From Gemmatimonadota bacterium (GTDB taxonomy: Bacteria > Gemmatimonadota > Gemmatimonadetes > Longimicrobiales > Gaopeijiaceae): a stretch of 55,409 nt of DNA. Made by a program: the position numbers and the translations under genes. Location: contig DQPL01000032.1 of assembly GCA_015664885.1 (NCBI GenBank), positions 1 to 55,409 on the forward strand, read 5' to 3'. The notes below the pieces were generated by a model that saw only the letters and a list, made by a program, of their open reading frames with translations, did no database searches and was not told the origin of the DNA. This document shows, piece by piece, positions 1-9,166 of the stretch. The number at the start of each line of letters is the position of its first letter. The first letter of the stretch is position 1.

Positions 1-45
1 GAACAAAAAGGTTGTCGGCGCGGCGAGCGCCGGCTAGGCTCACAA

Positions 46-633
46 TTGGGCCATGTAGACTCGATGGGGCCACCCCCGAGCAACGATACCGTGATTCCCA
101 CCCTACTGACGCTGTTCACCACCGTATGGCCTGCGGCCACACCCGCGTGGTCCGGCCTGCCGGATCCCTGTGCGGTGGAGGGTCCAGCGTACTACGCCTT
201 CGAGCTGGTCACGACCAAGAATATCCCAGGAACGGGCTTCGCGTTGGCCACCGCGGAGGTATCGCTCCCCATCGCGTCACCGTTCTCTGTCGCGCTCACC
301 GCAGACGGCAGTTACGAGTACGACCTGAAAGTCACGCTGGCGCGCATGAACGCGCCGCGCCAGGGGCATCTCGTCGCCTGGGTCACGACGCGAGAGATCG
401 ACCGAGTCGTGCGCATGAGCACGCTCGACGACGACCTCCAGGCCTCGGGCTCGGTGAGCTGGAACAAGTTCATCGTGGTCGTCACGCTCGAGTCCTCCGA
501 TGACCCGGACCAGACCATGTGGACCGGCCCGATCGTCTTCCGTGGCGCGTCACGCAGCGGAATGATGCACACGATGGTCGGTCATGGTCCGCTGCAGCAG
601 GAGAACTGCGCCGCGTACGGGTACGGCAACTAG
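46..633 (+). CDS. Hypothetical protein, possibly partial at the window edge
   Basis: I do not recognise this protein. The reading frame is open to the first base of the window, so the true start may lie upstream. Within the window a TTG at 46 (weak AGG eight bases before it) or the ATG at 64 could serve. With the TTG start it is 195 aa. The N-terminal part has a short hydrophobic run (VIPTLLTLF) that could be the tail of a signal peptide. The rest alternates polar and hydrophobic residues in a beta-rich pattern, with two cysteines, one near residue 43 and one near the C-terminus (ENCAAYGYGN). It converges on the next gene and shares a hairpin terminator with it. Confidence 0.55.
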   Translation: MGHVDSMGPPPSNDTVIPTLLTLFTTVWPAATPAWSGLPDPCAVEGPAYYAFELVTTKNIPGTGFALATAEVSLPIASPFSVALTADGSYEYDLKVTLARMNAPRQGHLVAWVTTREIDRVVRMSTLDDDLQASGSVSWNKFIVVVTLESSDDPDQTMWTGPIVFRGASRSGMMHTMVGHGPLQQENCAAYGYGN

Positions 634-638
634 GAATC

Positions 639-655
639 TTTCAGGCCGCCTGAAA
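639..655. terminator. Hairpin between convergent genes (probable bidirectional terminator)
   Basis: TTTCAGGC and GCCTGAAA form a perfect inverted repeat around one base, giving roughly a 7-bp stem with a 3-base loop, flanked by A/T-rich sequence on both sides. It lies in the 26-base gap between two convergent stop codons. Confidence 0.6.
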
Positions 656-659
656 AACC

Positions 660-3086
660 TCAGTAGCGCATGATCTGCTTCAGCACCTCGACCCTTCCGA
701 AGGAACCCGTGAACAATTCATCCGGGAATCGCCGGTACTCTAGCAGCTCCGCGAAGATATCCCCGGCGATGTACTCGTTCAGTCCCAGCCCGGCTAAGTA
801 CATCAAACGCAGGTTCTTGTCCCGATTCACAACAGCGTCCTCGAGCCAGGGAGCCAGGTCGTTGGCGTCTGCGGCGTATGTCGTGAGCAGGTCGAGCGCA
901 CGCGGGAATCCGGCTTGGCCGAGCGACATCGCGACCTCCGCGTTTTCGGGGTCTTGCAGCCGATCAACGAATTGGTCGACATCGACCAAAACTCCGCCAT
1001 CCTTCGCGGCGAGCACGACGTCATAACCGGCGCCGTCGTACGTGTTGCCCCACACGGTGCCGTCAGGAAATGCCTCGAAGAACGTCGCCAACTCGCTTTT
1101 CACAGCCGCCACATTGGTCTCGTACAACGGGACCCATTGGGTGATCACACCACCTGGATTCAGGTGCTGCCTGGCCAAATCGAAGTACTCCGCGCTATAA
1201 AGCGCCGCCGCTCCCTTCATCCACGGGTGGATGGGGTCCGAGGTGATGAGGTCGAAGGTCTCGTCCGTCGTGAGAAGGAAGTGACGCGCGTCGTCGTGCA
1301 CGACCTCGACCCGAGGATCGGACAGGACGTCGTTGTTGACCCCGGTGAAATAGCTCGACGCCTCCTCCGTGATGAGGGGCTCGATCTCACAGATCACGAT
1401 TCGCTCGATGCCCGGATAGGCGATGAAGGTTCCTGCGGTCACCCCGGCACCGAAGCCGACGATGAGGACCGTCTTGGGGTCCTCGTGAAGCAGTGCCGTG
1501 AGGTGACCCAGCATGCCCTGCAACCGCATGTCCTGGGGCTCCGTCGAGGCTACGACCTTCCCTCCCACGTGGAAGTTTCGAACACCGTTGTCGAGCTCTG
1601 TCACCGCGATGGAGGAGTTCTGACCCTCCCCGAGGTAAAGCGTGTTGGGCGGTTCGTACGTGGGCGCGTAGCGTCCGTACGCAACCAGGACGGGGGGGAT
1701 CGGCGGCACGAGCGACGCTAGGATGGCGACCACAGCGACTACCAGCGGCACGGCCACTACGAGACTCGCTCGCCTCCGGTCGGAGTCGAGGAAGCGCGGA
1801 GCGATCAAAATCAACGCCGCTATGGCGGCCAGCCCCATCAGCAGCCGCTGTGCGTTCTGGGTCCCCATCCAAGGGATGAGAACCACGCCAAAGGCGAGCG
1901 CCCCCACGATGGCGCCGACCGTGTTCGACGCATAGACGCCTCCCATCAGCTCGCCCGGGTCCTGTCCTTCGTCGGCGACCGACGCGACCGCCAGCGGGAA
2001 GCTGGCGCCCCAGAAGAGCGGTGCCGGGATCAGCGCCCACACCGCCCGGGCCAGATCGAGCTGAAAGACCGGTACCGCGCCTTGAGCGATAGAGGGGTTG
2101 ATGGGCCAGTAGGGTAGTTGGGCGGCGATGGCCCATGCCGTCCAAGCAACCCCGAAGAACACGCCGACCTGGCACAGCGCGAACGCAGTCCGCGGATTGG
2201 GAGACACGCGCGACACGTAGGAGCCCGCGACGCTTCCAACGCCAAGAGCAGCCAAAAACACCGCCAAGATGATGGAGAACGTATAAGTGGTCGCACCCAG
2301 CATCAGCCCCATCAGCCGAGTCCAAACCACCTCCGCTCCCAACGCCGTGAGCCCCGAGAGCCCGATCGCCAACAGCACGGTACGGTGTCTCGTCGCGAAC
2401 ACCGGGACGGCTTCATCCCCGGAGGCTTCGTTCGCCTCGTGCTCAGCGTACCGAGACAGCACGGCCGCGAGCGCAGCGACAGCCACGTTGAGGCAGAGGG
2501 CAACCAACGTGGCCACGACGATATCGAACTCGCGCAGCAGATAGAATCCAGCAAGCAAGCACCCGAGCACGGCACCAGCGATGTTGCCGCCGTAAAAGAA
2601 GCCCATCCATGACACCCCCACCGGGGTCGCGGTCACGTAGCGCGAGATCGCCGGTAGCGTCGCGCCCATGAGAACGGTGGGCGGGACGAGCAGAAGACCG
2701 GCTAGCACCGCGCGGAACAGCACGCTCCCCAGGCCACTCGGCGCGACGCTGACGTAGGCGCCCCCGACGAGTGGGATCAACCCCAAAAGAACGAGGCCCA
2801 GTGCGCCGATCGCGAGCTCGAGCACAGCGTACACACGCAGGGGGTGCTGATCCGCGGACACATACCGCGACAACGCCAGACTGCCCAGACACATGCCGCC
2901 CATGAAGGATCCCAGCAGCACGCCTAGCGACACTCCGGTCGACCCGATGACGAGCTGCAGCATCTGGAACCAGACGATCTCGTAGATGAGCGCGGCACAT
3001 CCGCTGCCCACGAACAACAGGAGCAGGACCGGCAGCAACCGTGACGTTGTCCGTTCGTTGGCCCCGTTTTCCATCTCGTCCGTCAT
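660..3086 (-). CDS. Polytopic membrane protein fused to a spermidine-synthase-like domain
   Basis: The 808-aa protein has about ten or more hydrophobic segments in its first 480 residues, then a soluble Rossmann methyltransferase-fold domain of the spermidine synthase type. The nucleotide-binding signature is VGFGAGVTAG near residue 540, followed by the acidic CEIEP strand, a VHDDAR motif and SDPIHPW. Proteins of this architecture are commonly annotated as fused MFS/spermidine synthase, but the donor (decarboxylated SAM) and acceptor have not been shown for most of them, so polyamine synthesis is only a possibility. The start at 3086 has AAAGG upstream; the longer open frame would run into the divergent oxidase leader. 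Confidence 0.8.
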   Translation of the reverse strand: MTDEMENGANERTTSRLLPVLLLLFVGSGCAALIYEIVWFQMLQLVIGSTGVSLGVLLGSFMGGMCLGSLALSRYVSADQHPLRVYAVLELAIGALGLVLLGLIPLVGGAYVSVAPSGLGSVLFRAVLAGLLLVPPTVLMGATLPAISRYVTATPVGVSWMGFFYGGNIAGAVLGCLLAGFYLLREFDIVVATLVALCLNVAVAALAAVLSRYAEHEANEASGDEAVPVFATRHRTVLLAIGLSGLTALGAEVVWTRLMGLMLGATTYTFSIILAVFLAALGVGSVAGSYVSRVSPNPRTAFALCQVGVFFGVAWTAWAIAAQLPYWPINPSIAQGAVPVFQLDLARAVWALIPAPLFWGASFPLAVASVADEGQDPGELMGGVYASNTVGAIVGALAFGVVLIPWMGTQNAQRLLMGLAAIAALILIAPRFLDSDRRRASLVVAVPLVVAVVAILASLVPPIPPVLVAYGRYAPTYEPPNTLYLGEGQNSSIAVTELDNGVRNFHVGGKVVASTEPQDMRLQGMLGHLTALLHEDPKTVLIVGFGAGVTAGTFIAYPGIERIVICEIEPLITEEASSYFTGVNNDVLSDPRVEVVHDDARHFLLTTDETFDLITSDPIHPWMKGAAALYSAEYFDLARQHLNPGGVITQWVPLYETNVAAVKSELATFFEAFPDGTVWGNTYDGAGYDVVLAAKDGGVLVDVDQFVDRLQDPENAEVAMSLGQAGFPRALDLLTTYAADANDLAPWLEDAVVNRDKNLRLMYLAGLGLNEYIAGDIFAELLEYRRFPDELFTGSFGRVEVLKQIMRY

Positions 3087-3217
3087 CTCATGACCTTTCA
3101 GAATCGCCTTGCCGGGCCGCGGCCCACCCAAGACCTTCCGAGCTGCTCGAGCAAGGCACCGAGCGGTTACCGACTTCCGTTCACCAACCCGCTGGCACAC
3201 CGGAGAAGCACATCCCG

Positions 3218-4894
3218 ATGAGGCGCATCGCAGCAACTTGGCTGGTATATGCGTGGATCGCGACTCTTCCGGGCTCGCTCACCGCCCAGCACGCCTCGGA
3301 CACGAGCACGGTGGGTGACGGGTGGAGAATGGTGCCCATGGGCACGAACATGCCTGTGCTGCCGGGTCTCGAAGGCGCTGTACCGATGGTAGGTCCGTTC
3401 GTTCCGGGCACCGGCGTGGACGCTTCCGCGCTCCCGGAGGCGCGGCCCTCCCAAGTCGTAACGATGTCGGACGGGGACACACTCGACATCTCCGTGTCGA
3501 TGGTACGCCGCACCATCGAGGGTCACGAGTTGGTGATGTTCGGCTACAATGGCCAATATCCCGGCCCCCTGATCCGGGCCACCAAGGACGCCACCATCAT
3601 CGTAAGGGTGACGAACAGGATTCAGCTGCCGACCACGATTCATTGGCACGGAATCCGACTCGACAATCGATTCGACGGGGTCCCTGGAGTCACACAACCA
3701 GCCATTCAGCGCGGCGAGAGCTTCACGTATCAAGTGAAGCTCCCCGACTCCGGAATGTTCTGGTACCATCCGCACGTACGCGAGGACGTGCAGCAGGATC
3801 TCGGACTGTTCGGCAATCTGCTCGTCACCTCGAGCGATCCCGACTACTACGGTCCGGCCCACCGGGAAGAGGTCTTCGTTCTGGATGACATCCTGATGGA
3901 CGAGCACGGTCTGATCCCCTGGGGTGAGAGCGCTGCGACGCACGCGCTCATGGGGCGTCTGGGCAACGTCATGATGGTGAACGGAGAGACCGATCACCGC
4001 CTGTCCGTTCAGCGAGGCGAGGTCGTCCGTTTCTTCCTCACCAACGTCGCAAACTCACGAACGTTCAACGTCACCTTCGGTGGGAACCCCCTGAAGATCG
4101 TCGCATCCGACGTGGGCAGGTACGAACGAGAGATGTGGATTAACTCGGTGGTCATCGCTCCCGCGGAAAGGTACGTGGTGGACGTGCGCTTCGAAAAAGC
4201 CGGCGAGGTAGCAATCTCCAATACCATCCAGGCGATCAACCACTTCAGGGGCGAGTTCTACCCGCAGATCGATACACTTTCGATGGTGTCGGTGTCGGAA
4301 GAAGCTGCGGACCCCGAGATCTCCGAAGCCTTCGAGACGCTGCGCGAACACCGCGAAGTGATCTCCGACATCGAACGTTTCCGACCGTTCTTCGGCAAGG
4401 AGCCCGACCACGAGTTGGAGACGACGCTCAGGGTCCGCGACCTACCACCGTCGATCGTGCTGGCCATGGAGGCCGACACCCTCTTCTATCCGCCCATCGA
4501 GTGGAACGACGGCATGCCGATGATGAATTGGCTGTCCACTGGCGCACAGGTGACCTGGTTATTGCGGGATCGCGACACCGGCGCCGAAAACGGCGACATC
4601 CGCTGGCATTTTGACGTGGGTGACGTGGTGAAGATCCGTGTCTTCAATACGCCCGACTCTTTTCACCCGATGCACCACCCCATCCACATCCACGGACAGC
4701 GCTTTCTCGTGCTCTCGATGGACGGGGTCGAAAGCCAGAACCTGGTCTGGAAGGACACGGCGATCGTGCCGGTCGGTTCGACCATGGACATTCTGGTCGA
4801 GATGTCCAACCCCGGCGAGTGGATGCTCCACTGCCATATCGCCGAGCACCTGAACGCGGGCATGATGTTCAGCTTCATCGTGTCGGGGCAGTGA
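3218..4894 (+). CDS. Secreted three-domain multicopper oxidase
   Basis: This 558-aa protein carries a Sec signal peptide (about residues 1-24, ending LTAQ) and all four copper-binding motifs: HWHG at 142-145, WYHPH at 182-186, HPMHHPIHIHG at 483-493 and HCHIAEH at 538-544 followed by the methionine-containing NAGMM. These provide one type 1 and the type 2/type 3 trinuclear copper centres, which couple one-electron oxidation of a substrate to reduction of oxygen to water. The lack of a methionine-rich insert argues against a dedicated CueO-type cuprous oxidase, but metal, phenolic or bilirubin-like substrates all remain possible. The start at 3218 follows GGAGAA at ten bases. It is divergent from the spermidine-synthase-like gene. 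Confidence 0.9.
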   Translation: MRRIAATWLVYAWIATLPGSLTAQHASDTSTVGDGWRMVPMGTNMPVLPGLEGAVPMVGPFVPGTGVDASALPEARPSQVVTMSDGDTLDISVSMVRRTIEGHELVMFGYNGQYPGPLIRATKDATIIVRVTNRIQLPTTIHWHGIRLDNRFDGVPGVTQPAIQRGESFTYQVKLPDSGMFWYHPHVREDVQQDLGLFGNLLVTSSDPDYYGPAHREEVFVLDDILMDEHGLIPWGESAATHALMGRLGNVMMVNGETDHRLSVQRGEVVRFFLTNVANSRTFNVTFGGNPLKIVASDVGRYEREMWINSVVIAPAERYVVDVRFEKAGEVAISNTIQAINHFRGEFYPQIDTLSMVSVSEEAADPEISEAFETLREHREVISDIERFRPFFGKEPDHELETTLRVRDLPPSIVLAMEADTLFYPPIEWNDGMPMMNWLSTGAQVTWLLRDRDTGAENGDIRWHFDVGDVVKIRVFNTPDSFHPMHHPIHIHGQRFLVLSMDGVESQNLVWKDTAIVPVGSTMDILVEMSNPGEWMLHCHIAEHLNAGMMFSFIVSGQ

Positions 4895-4916
4895 TGAGCG
4901 CGCCTGGTGTGCGACC

Positions 4917-5366
4917 GTGAAGCAAGCCGTGAAGGTCGTTCTCGGCGTCGGACTCGCACTCGGCACCATCACGATCGTGTACACCGGTGGACAACGCATC
5001 CTCAAGCAGCAGAACATCAGGGACGAGGTCGCTGGACTGCGGGACGATCTCTATCGGGCACGAATCACCGCTGACCGCTGTCAGCGCTCGACCGCCAGCA
5101 GTGAAAACCAACTGCGCGCGTTCGATGCACGGCTGGACTCGATGCGTGCTCGTGTCGACAGCTTCGAGGCCCTCGACACCCGCGGCGTCGCGCTGGAGCA
5201 GTACCCGGCCTACCTAGAAACCTTCACCGCGTACAACGACTCGGTCGAGGCGCGGGGAGCACGCGAGCGCCAACTACGCGCCGCGGACGCGTCGTGCAGG
5301 AGTGTCATCGTGGAGCACAATTCCATCCGCGACTCGCTGCAACAAGTGTTCTCACAACTGGATTAG
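4917..5366 (+). CDS. Small membrane-anchored coiled-coil protein
   Basis: A 149-aa protein of unknown function that starts with GTG 22 bases after the multicopper oxidase and is probably cotranscribed with it. One transmembrane segment (about residues 6-24) is followed by a long charged helix rich in E, R, D, A and Q with heptad-like spacing (about 35-80 and 110-149). It has two cysteines, C55 and one near residue 128, which might form a disulfide if the domain is periplasmic. No family recognised. Confidence 0.7.
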   Translation: MKQAVKVVLGVGLALGTITIVYTGGQRILKQQNIRDEVAGLRDDLYRARITADRCQRSTASSENQLRAFDARLDSMRARVDSFEALDTRGVALEQYPAYLETFTAYNDSVEARGARERQLRAADASCRSVIVEHNSIRDSLQQVFSQLD

Positions 5367-5400
5367 TGGGCCGCCGCGCCGCCGGGCGGGCCACCTAATC
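5361..5400. terminator. Long imperfect hairpin spanning two convergent stop codons
   Basis: GATTAG-TGG-G-CCGCC pairs with GGCGG-G-CCA-C-CTAATC, with one bulged C and one mismatch. The stem includes the stop codon of the upstream plus-strand gene and that of the minus-strand remnant. It is placed to terminate both transcripts. Confidence 0.55.
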
Positions 5401-5640
5401 GACTCCTGCTCCGATCGAGTCCTGCGTCGTCAACTGGGCGGCGAGCGAGTCGATCTGGGCCCTTTCTCCGTCGGTGCCGTGCCAGTACGGCTTGAAGACC
5501 GCGCCAGGCAGGGTGGCGAGCGAGTGTAGTTCGGTGTTGTCGAGGATGATGCGCGCGTCGTCGTAAGCGAACCGGTTCACCAACGAGTTGGCGTACACAA
5601 CAACCGCCAGCGCGCCGGCAAGAAGCGCGGCACAGCGCAC
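5395..5640 (-). pseudogene. N-terminal stub of a TMTC/GT39-like membrane glycosyltransferase
   Basis: The 81-residue frame starts at a GTG directly after in-frame stops. It contains one transmembrane helix followed by YANSLVNRFAYDD and a LATLPGAVF-KPYW segment. That pattern is typical of the first periplasmic loop of multi-TM dolichyl-phosphate-mannose-type glycosyltransferases with C-terminal TPRs (several hundred residues), including the acidic YDD pair. After KPYW the sequence loses family character and stops within about 30 residues. The body of the enzyme is absent, so I call it a remnant. It could instead be an independent small protein. Confidence 0.5.
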
Positions 5641-5755
5641 GCTACTCAGCGGCGATGGAATCAGAGACCGAACGAGTCATCCCTCCCAGCGGCTCGATTG
5701 TGGAGGGAGCCTACCCTTATGAGATTCCGCCGGTAATTACCCCAGCCCCCGAGTC

Positions 5756-6931
5756 ATGTCACTGCTCAGCTTCGTGCGTCCCATGGGCATCTACGAGACC
5801 CTGTACGCGTTCCTGGACGTTTTTGGGACCTATATGGGAGAGCCCGGTACCCATCCTTGGAGCCAGGGCTTCCCTCGTACGGTCAAGCTCCCGGGTGGCC
5901 CGGAGCTGCCCTCGAACGTGCACGTCTCTGCGGACCATCTGAAATATCCCAAAGCGTGGGGACTGCCATCGCTGCGGGAAGCGATCGCGCGCTACTACAA
6001 CCGTGCGTACGGCAGCCGGCTTGCACCGGAGAACGTCATGGTGTTCGCGGGTGGGCGCCCAGCGATCGTGGCGTCTCTGCTCTTCCTCGACCCCGACATC
6101 ACCGTGCGGGTCGCGTCGACCGAGTACACGCCGTACTACGACATCCTGGAGCGGTTGGGGCGCGCCTATACGCTGGTGGAGAGCGGCGTCGAGAACGGCT
6201 TTGCGCCCTCAATCGACGACTACATCGACGACGCCACCAGCTCGCTCGTGCTGCTGAGCAATCCTTGCAACCCAACCGGTGTAACACGTAGCGGCGAAGA
6301 GCTGGAACGACTCGTGAAGGCCGCGTGTTCAGGCCGATGCGGCCTGCTCGTCGACGAAGCCTATGAGCTCTTCCACGAGCCTCCGGTGAGCGCGCTGCAA
6401 TACGTGGAGAACATCGATGAGTCCGACATGCTGGTCGTCGGGGCGGCGACGAAGGGTCTCCAGGCCCCGGGCATCCGCATCGGCTGGATTATCGGCTCGC
6501 GTGAGCATGTCCAGACGCTGAGCAACTTCTCCTCGTTCGGCATGGGCGGCGTATCGCATCCGTCCCAGTGCTTCGCGTTGGAGTTGTTCGGTGAACAGCG
6601 CATCGAGTTGGCTCGCTGCGCGGTACCCACGTTCTACAAGAGCCAGCGTGACCGGTACGGAGAAGCGTTCGAGCAGCTGGGCCTCGACCTCTTCTCGGGG
6701 TCGGGAGGGTTCTACCACTGGTGCCGGCTCACCAACGGGCTGACCGCGGCACAGCTCAACGAACGGCTCTTCCCAATGGGCGCCGCGGTTCTCGAAGGGA
6801 CCGACTGCGACATGGCACGGCGCGGCGACGATTCTGCCCTGCGAAGCTTCTTCCGCTTCTCGTTCGGGCCGCTCGCTCCGGAGTCCTTCGACCAGGACAT
6901 CACGTTGATGAGACGGGCGTTGGACGCTTAG
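5756..6931 (+). CDS. PLP-dependent class I/II aminotransferase
   Basis: The 391-aa fold-type I aminotransferase has the expected PLP-site residues: NPCNPTG at 169-175, D200 with the DEAYE run, the Schiff-base lysine K233 in GAATKGLQAPGIRIGW, R241 for the phosphate, and a C-terminal carboxylate-binding arginine in FFRFSFG near 366. The amino donor and product cannot be told from sequence. No good ribosome binding site precedes the ATG at 5756. Upstream, a different frame (5655 on) encodes VEGAYPYEIPPVI, which looks like the missing N-terminus of this enzyme; loss of one C in the CCCCC run before the ATG would explain this. Convergent with the isomerase gene. Confidence 0.88.
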   Translation: MSLLSFVRPMGIYETLYAFLDVFGTYMGEPGTHPWSQGFPRTVKLPGGPELPSNVHVSADHLKYPKAWGLPSLREAIARYYNRAYGSRLAPENVMVFAGGRPAIVASLLFLDPDITVRVASTEYTPYYDILERLGRAYTLVESGVENGFAPSIDDYIDDATSSLVLLSNPCNPTGVTRSGEELERLVKAACSGRCGLLVDEAYELFHEPPVSALQYVENIDESDMLVVGAATKGLQAPGIRIGWIIGSREHVQTLSNFSSFGMGGVSHPSQCFALELFGEQRIELARCAVPTFYKSQRDRYGEAFEQLGLDLFSGSGGFYHWCRLTNGLTAAQLNERLFPMGAAVLEGTDCDMARRGDDSALRSFFRFSFGPLAPESFDQDITLMRRALDA

Positions 6932-6958
6932 CGCGCTACTGAGCGGCGGTTTGGCGGA

Positions 6959-7960
6959 TCAGCCGTCCGAAAACGCGGCGTCGAAGTCGGTGGAGGACGT
7001 GGGGAAGTCGATCGAGTGCACAAAATCACACGCCTCTTCCGCGCCGTGCTCTCGATCCATTCCCGAGTCCTCCCACTCCACCGAAAGCGGGCCACGGTAG
7101 GCGATCCGGTGTAAGGCGCGCATGACCTCTTCGAACGGCACATGCCCTCGGCCGAGTGAGCGGAAGTCCCAGAAACGGTCGGCGTGCCCGAACGGCAAGT
7201 GGCCGCCGAAGACGCCTGCCGGCGTCGGTGTGTCGGACCACCACACGTCCTTCATGTGCACGTGGTAGATCCGCTCGGCGAAACGGAGGACGAAGTCGAC
7301 CAGGTCCACGCCCTGGTACGCGAGATGGCTGGGGTCGTAGTTGAAGCCGAACGCCTCTCGGTGACCCACTGCATCCAGTGCACGCTCGGCCGTCACTACG
7401 TCGAACGCGATCTCGGTCGGGTGCACCTCGAGGGCGAAGCGAACACCTTCTTCGTCGAAGACGTCGAGAATCGGGCCCCAGCGGTCGGCGAAGTCCTGAA
7501 ATCCGGCTTCGATCATCGCTTCGGATACTGGCGGGAAAGAATACAGCAGATGCCAGATCGAGCTACCGGTGAATCCGTTTACGACGTCCACGCCGAGGTT
7601 GGCCGCAGCCCGCGCCGTCAGCTTCATCTCGTCGGCAGCACGCTGGCGGACCGCCTCCGGATCGCCGTCACCCCACACATGAGCCGGCAAAATCGACTCG
7701 TGCCGCGCATCAATGATGTCGCACACAGCTTGCCCAACGAGGTGATTGCTGATCGCCCACACGTCGAGTCCATGCGACTGCAACATCTCCCTCTGGGCCA
7801 CGCAATAGCTCGGGTCGTCCGCCGCGCGAACGACGTCGAAGTGGTCGCCCCAGCACGCGAGCTCGAGGCCATCATAGCCCCAGGCCCCCGCCTTCTCGGC
7901 GAGCTCCGTAAGCGGAAGGTCGGCCCACTGGCCGGTAAACAACGTGACGGGCCTACTCAT
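6959..7960 (-). CDS. Sugar phosphate isomerase/epimerase family TIM-barrel protein
   Basis: The 333-aa protein belongs to the xylose-isomerase-like TIM barrel superfamily (AP endonuclease 2 family). Metal-ligand regions are visible: [26 protein letters not shown] and VEWEDSGMD, each placing an acidic or histidine residue at the mouth of the barrel. Members isomerise or epimerise sugars or act on 3-keto-sugars, often next to Gfo/Idh dehydrogenases. Its ATG overlaps the stop of the upstream Gfo/Idh gene by ATGA (7957-7960), so translation is probably coupled. It is the last gene of a permease, dehydrogenase and isomerase operon. Confidence 0.87.
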   Translation of the reverse strand: MSRPVTLFTGQWADLPLTELAEKAGAWGYDGLELACWGDHFDVVRAADDPSYCVAQREMLQSHGLDVWAISNHLVGQAVCDIIDARHESILPAHVWGDGDPEAVRQRAADEMKLTARAAANLGVDVVNGFTGSSIWHLLYSFPPVSEAMIEAGFQDFADRWGPILDVFDEEGVRFALEVHPTEIAFDVVTAERALDAVGHREAFGFNYDPSHLAYQGVDLVDFVLRFAERIYHVHMKDVWWSDTPTPAGVFGGHLPFGHADRFWDFRSLGRGHVPFEEVMRALHRIAYRGPLSVEWEDSGMDREHGAEEACDFVHSIDFPTSSTDFDAAFSDG

Positions 7961-9120
7961 GCTTCTGCTCCAGCCGAAGGCGGTGTATACGCGGCGTCGA
8001 CCCACGCACCTCGCTGATTGCTTTCCACGGCCTTGTGGATGAAGTGGACTCCGTGGGCTCCGTCCTGCACCGTGGGGAAGTCTCTGTCGAACGGTCCTTC
8101 CAAATCGTCGCTCAACGTGCGTGCCACGTTGCGGTACACGTTCGCGAACGCCTCGATGAAGCCCTCCGGATGGCCGCCTGGTAGGCGCGTGTGCGCCTGA
8201 GCGCGCTTAGAGAGCTCCCCGGCGGCGCTGTAGAGGATATGCTCGGAACCGTTCGGGGCCACGAGTCGCAGTCGGTTGGGATCCTCCTGTGACCAGTCGA
8301 GTCCGCCCTCCGTCCCGTAGACACGCAGGCGCAGGTAGTTGCGCTCGCCCGTGGAAATCTGGGACACGAACAGCAGCCCCCGGACGCCGTCGTCCAACTC
8401 GAGCAACACGGTAGCGTCGTCATCGAGCTGTCGCCCCTCGACCACGGTGCCGAGGTCGGCGAAGAGCCGCCGCACCTCGAGACCGGTCACGTAGCGGACG
8501 AGATTGTGCGCGTGCGACCCGATGTCGCCCAGGACTGACGACACCCCGCCTCGCTCCGGGTCGACCCGCCACTCGGCCTGCTTCTGTCCTTCGGCCTCGA
8601 GCAGCGTTGCGAGCCATCCCTGGGAATACTCGACCACGACTTTCCGTATCTGGCCGAGCGACCCGGCCTCCACGCGCTCCCGGGCCTCCTTCACCATCGG
8701 ATACCCGGTGTAATTGTGAGTGACTGCGAATACGAGATCGCGCTCCGCAGCCAGCCGACAGAGGTGCTCGGCGTCCTCCAAGGTGGTGGTCAGAGGCTTG
8801 TCGCAAATGACGTGAATGCCCTGCTCGAGGAACACGCGCGCCACCGGAAAGTGCAGATGGTTCGGTGTGACGATCGACACAACCCGAATCCGACTCTCTT
8901 CAGGCAACGCGCCCTCGGCCACCGCCATCTCGGAGTACGTCTCGTAGACTCGACCCGGGGCCAAGCCCAGCTCGTCACCGGTCTCACGCGACTTGTCGAA
9001 GTCCGACGAGAAGGAGCCGGCCAGAAGCCGATACTCGCCATCCAGCGCGGCGGCCATCCGGTGCACCGCACCGATGAAAGCACCCGGACCACCGCCGACC
9101 ATCCCGTAACGGATCGTCAC
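7957..9120 (-). CDS. Gfo/Idh/MocA family NAD(P)-dependent oxidoreductase
   Basis: The 387-aa cytoplasmic protein has an N-terminal Rossmann fold ([12 protein letters not shown], about 6-17), the TPNHLH strand, the family CDKPL motif (usually EKP) and the C-terminal GDIGSHAHN segment carrying the aspartate and histidine of the active site. These enzymes oxidise or reduce sugar hydroxyls. The GTG at 9120 is chosen because AGGGGCAGG lies just upstream; longer frames run back through the MFS stop. It sits 46 bases behind the permease gene and overlaps the isomerase, so it is the middle gene of a three-gene operon. Confidence 0.88.
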   Translation of the reverse strand: MTIRYGMVGGGPGAFIGAVHRMAAALDGEYRLLAGSFSSDFDKSRETGDELGLAPGRVYETYSEMAVAEGALPEESRIRVVSIVTPNHLHFPVARVFLEQGIHVICDKPLTTTLEDAEHLCRLAAERDLVFAVTHNYTGYPMVKEARERVEAGSLGQIRKVVVEYSQGWLATLLEAEGQKQAEWRVDPERGGVSSVLGDIGSHAHNLVRYVTGLEVRRLFADLGTVVEGRQLDDDATVLLELDDGVRGLLFVSQISTGERNYLRLRVYGTEGGLDWSQEDPNRLRLVAPNGSEHILYSAAGELSKRAQAHTRLPGGHPEGFIEAFANVYRNVARTLSDDLEGPFDRDFPTVQDGAHGVHFIHKAVESNQRGAWVDAAYTPPSAGAEA

Positions 9121-9166
9121 GGGAGCCTGCCCCTTTCGAATGCCCGGCGGCGCAACAGCTCGACGC

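Noticed and set aside
915-1721. Long plus-strand open frame (268 codons) antisense to the spermidine-synthase-like gene
   Set aside because: It is a shadow of a GC-rich gene on the other strand: low-complexity H/R/D-rich composition and no start signal, while the minus-strand gene has clear motifs.
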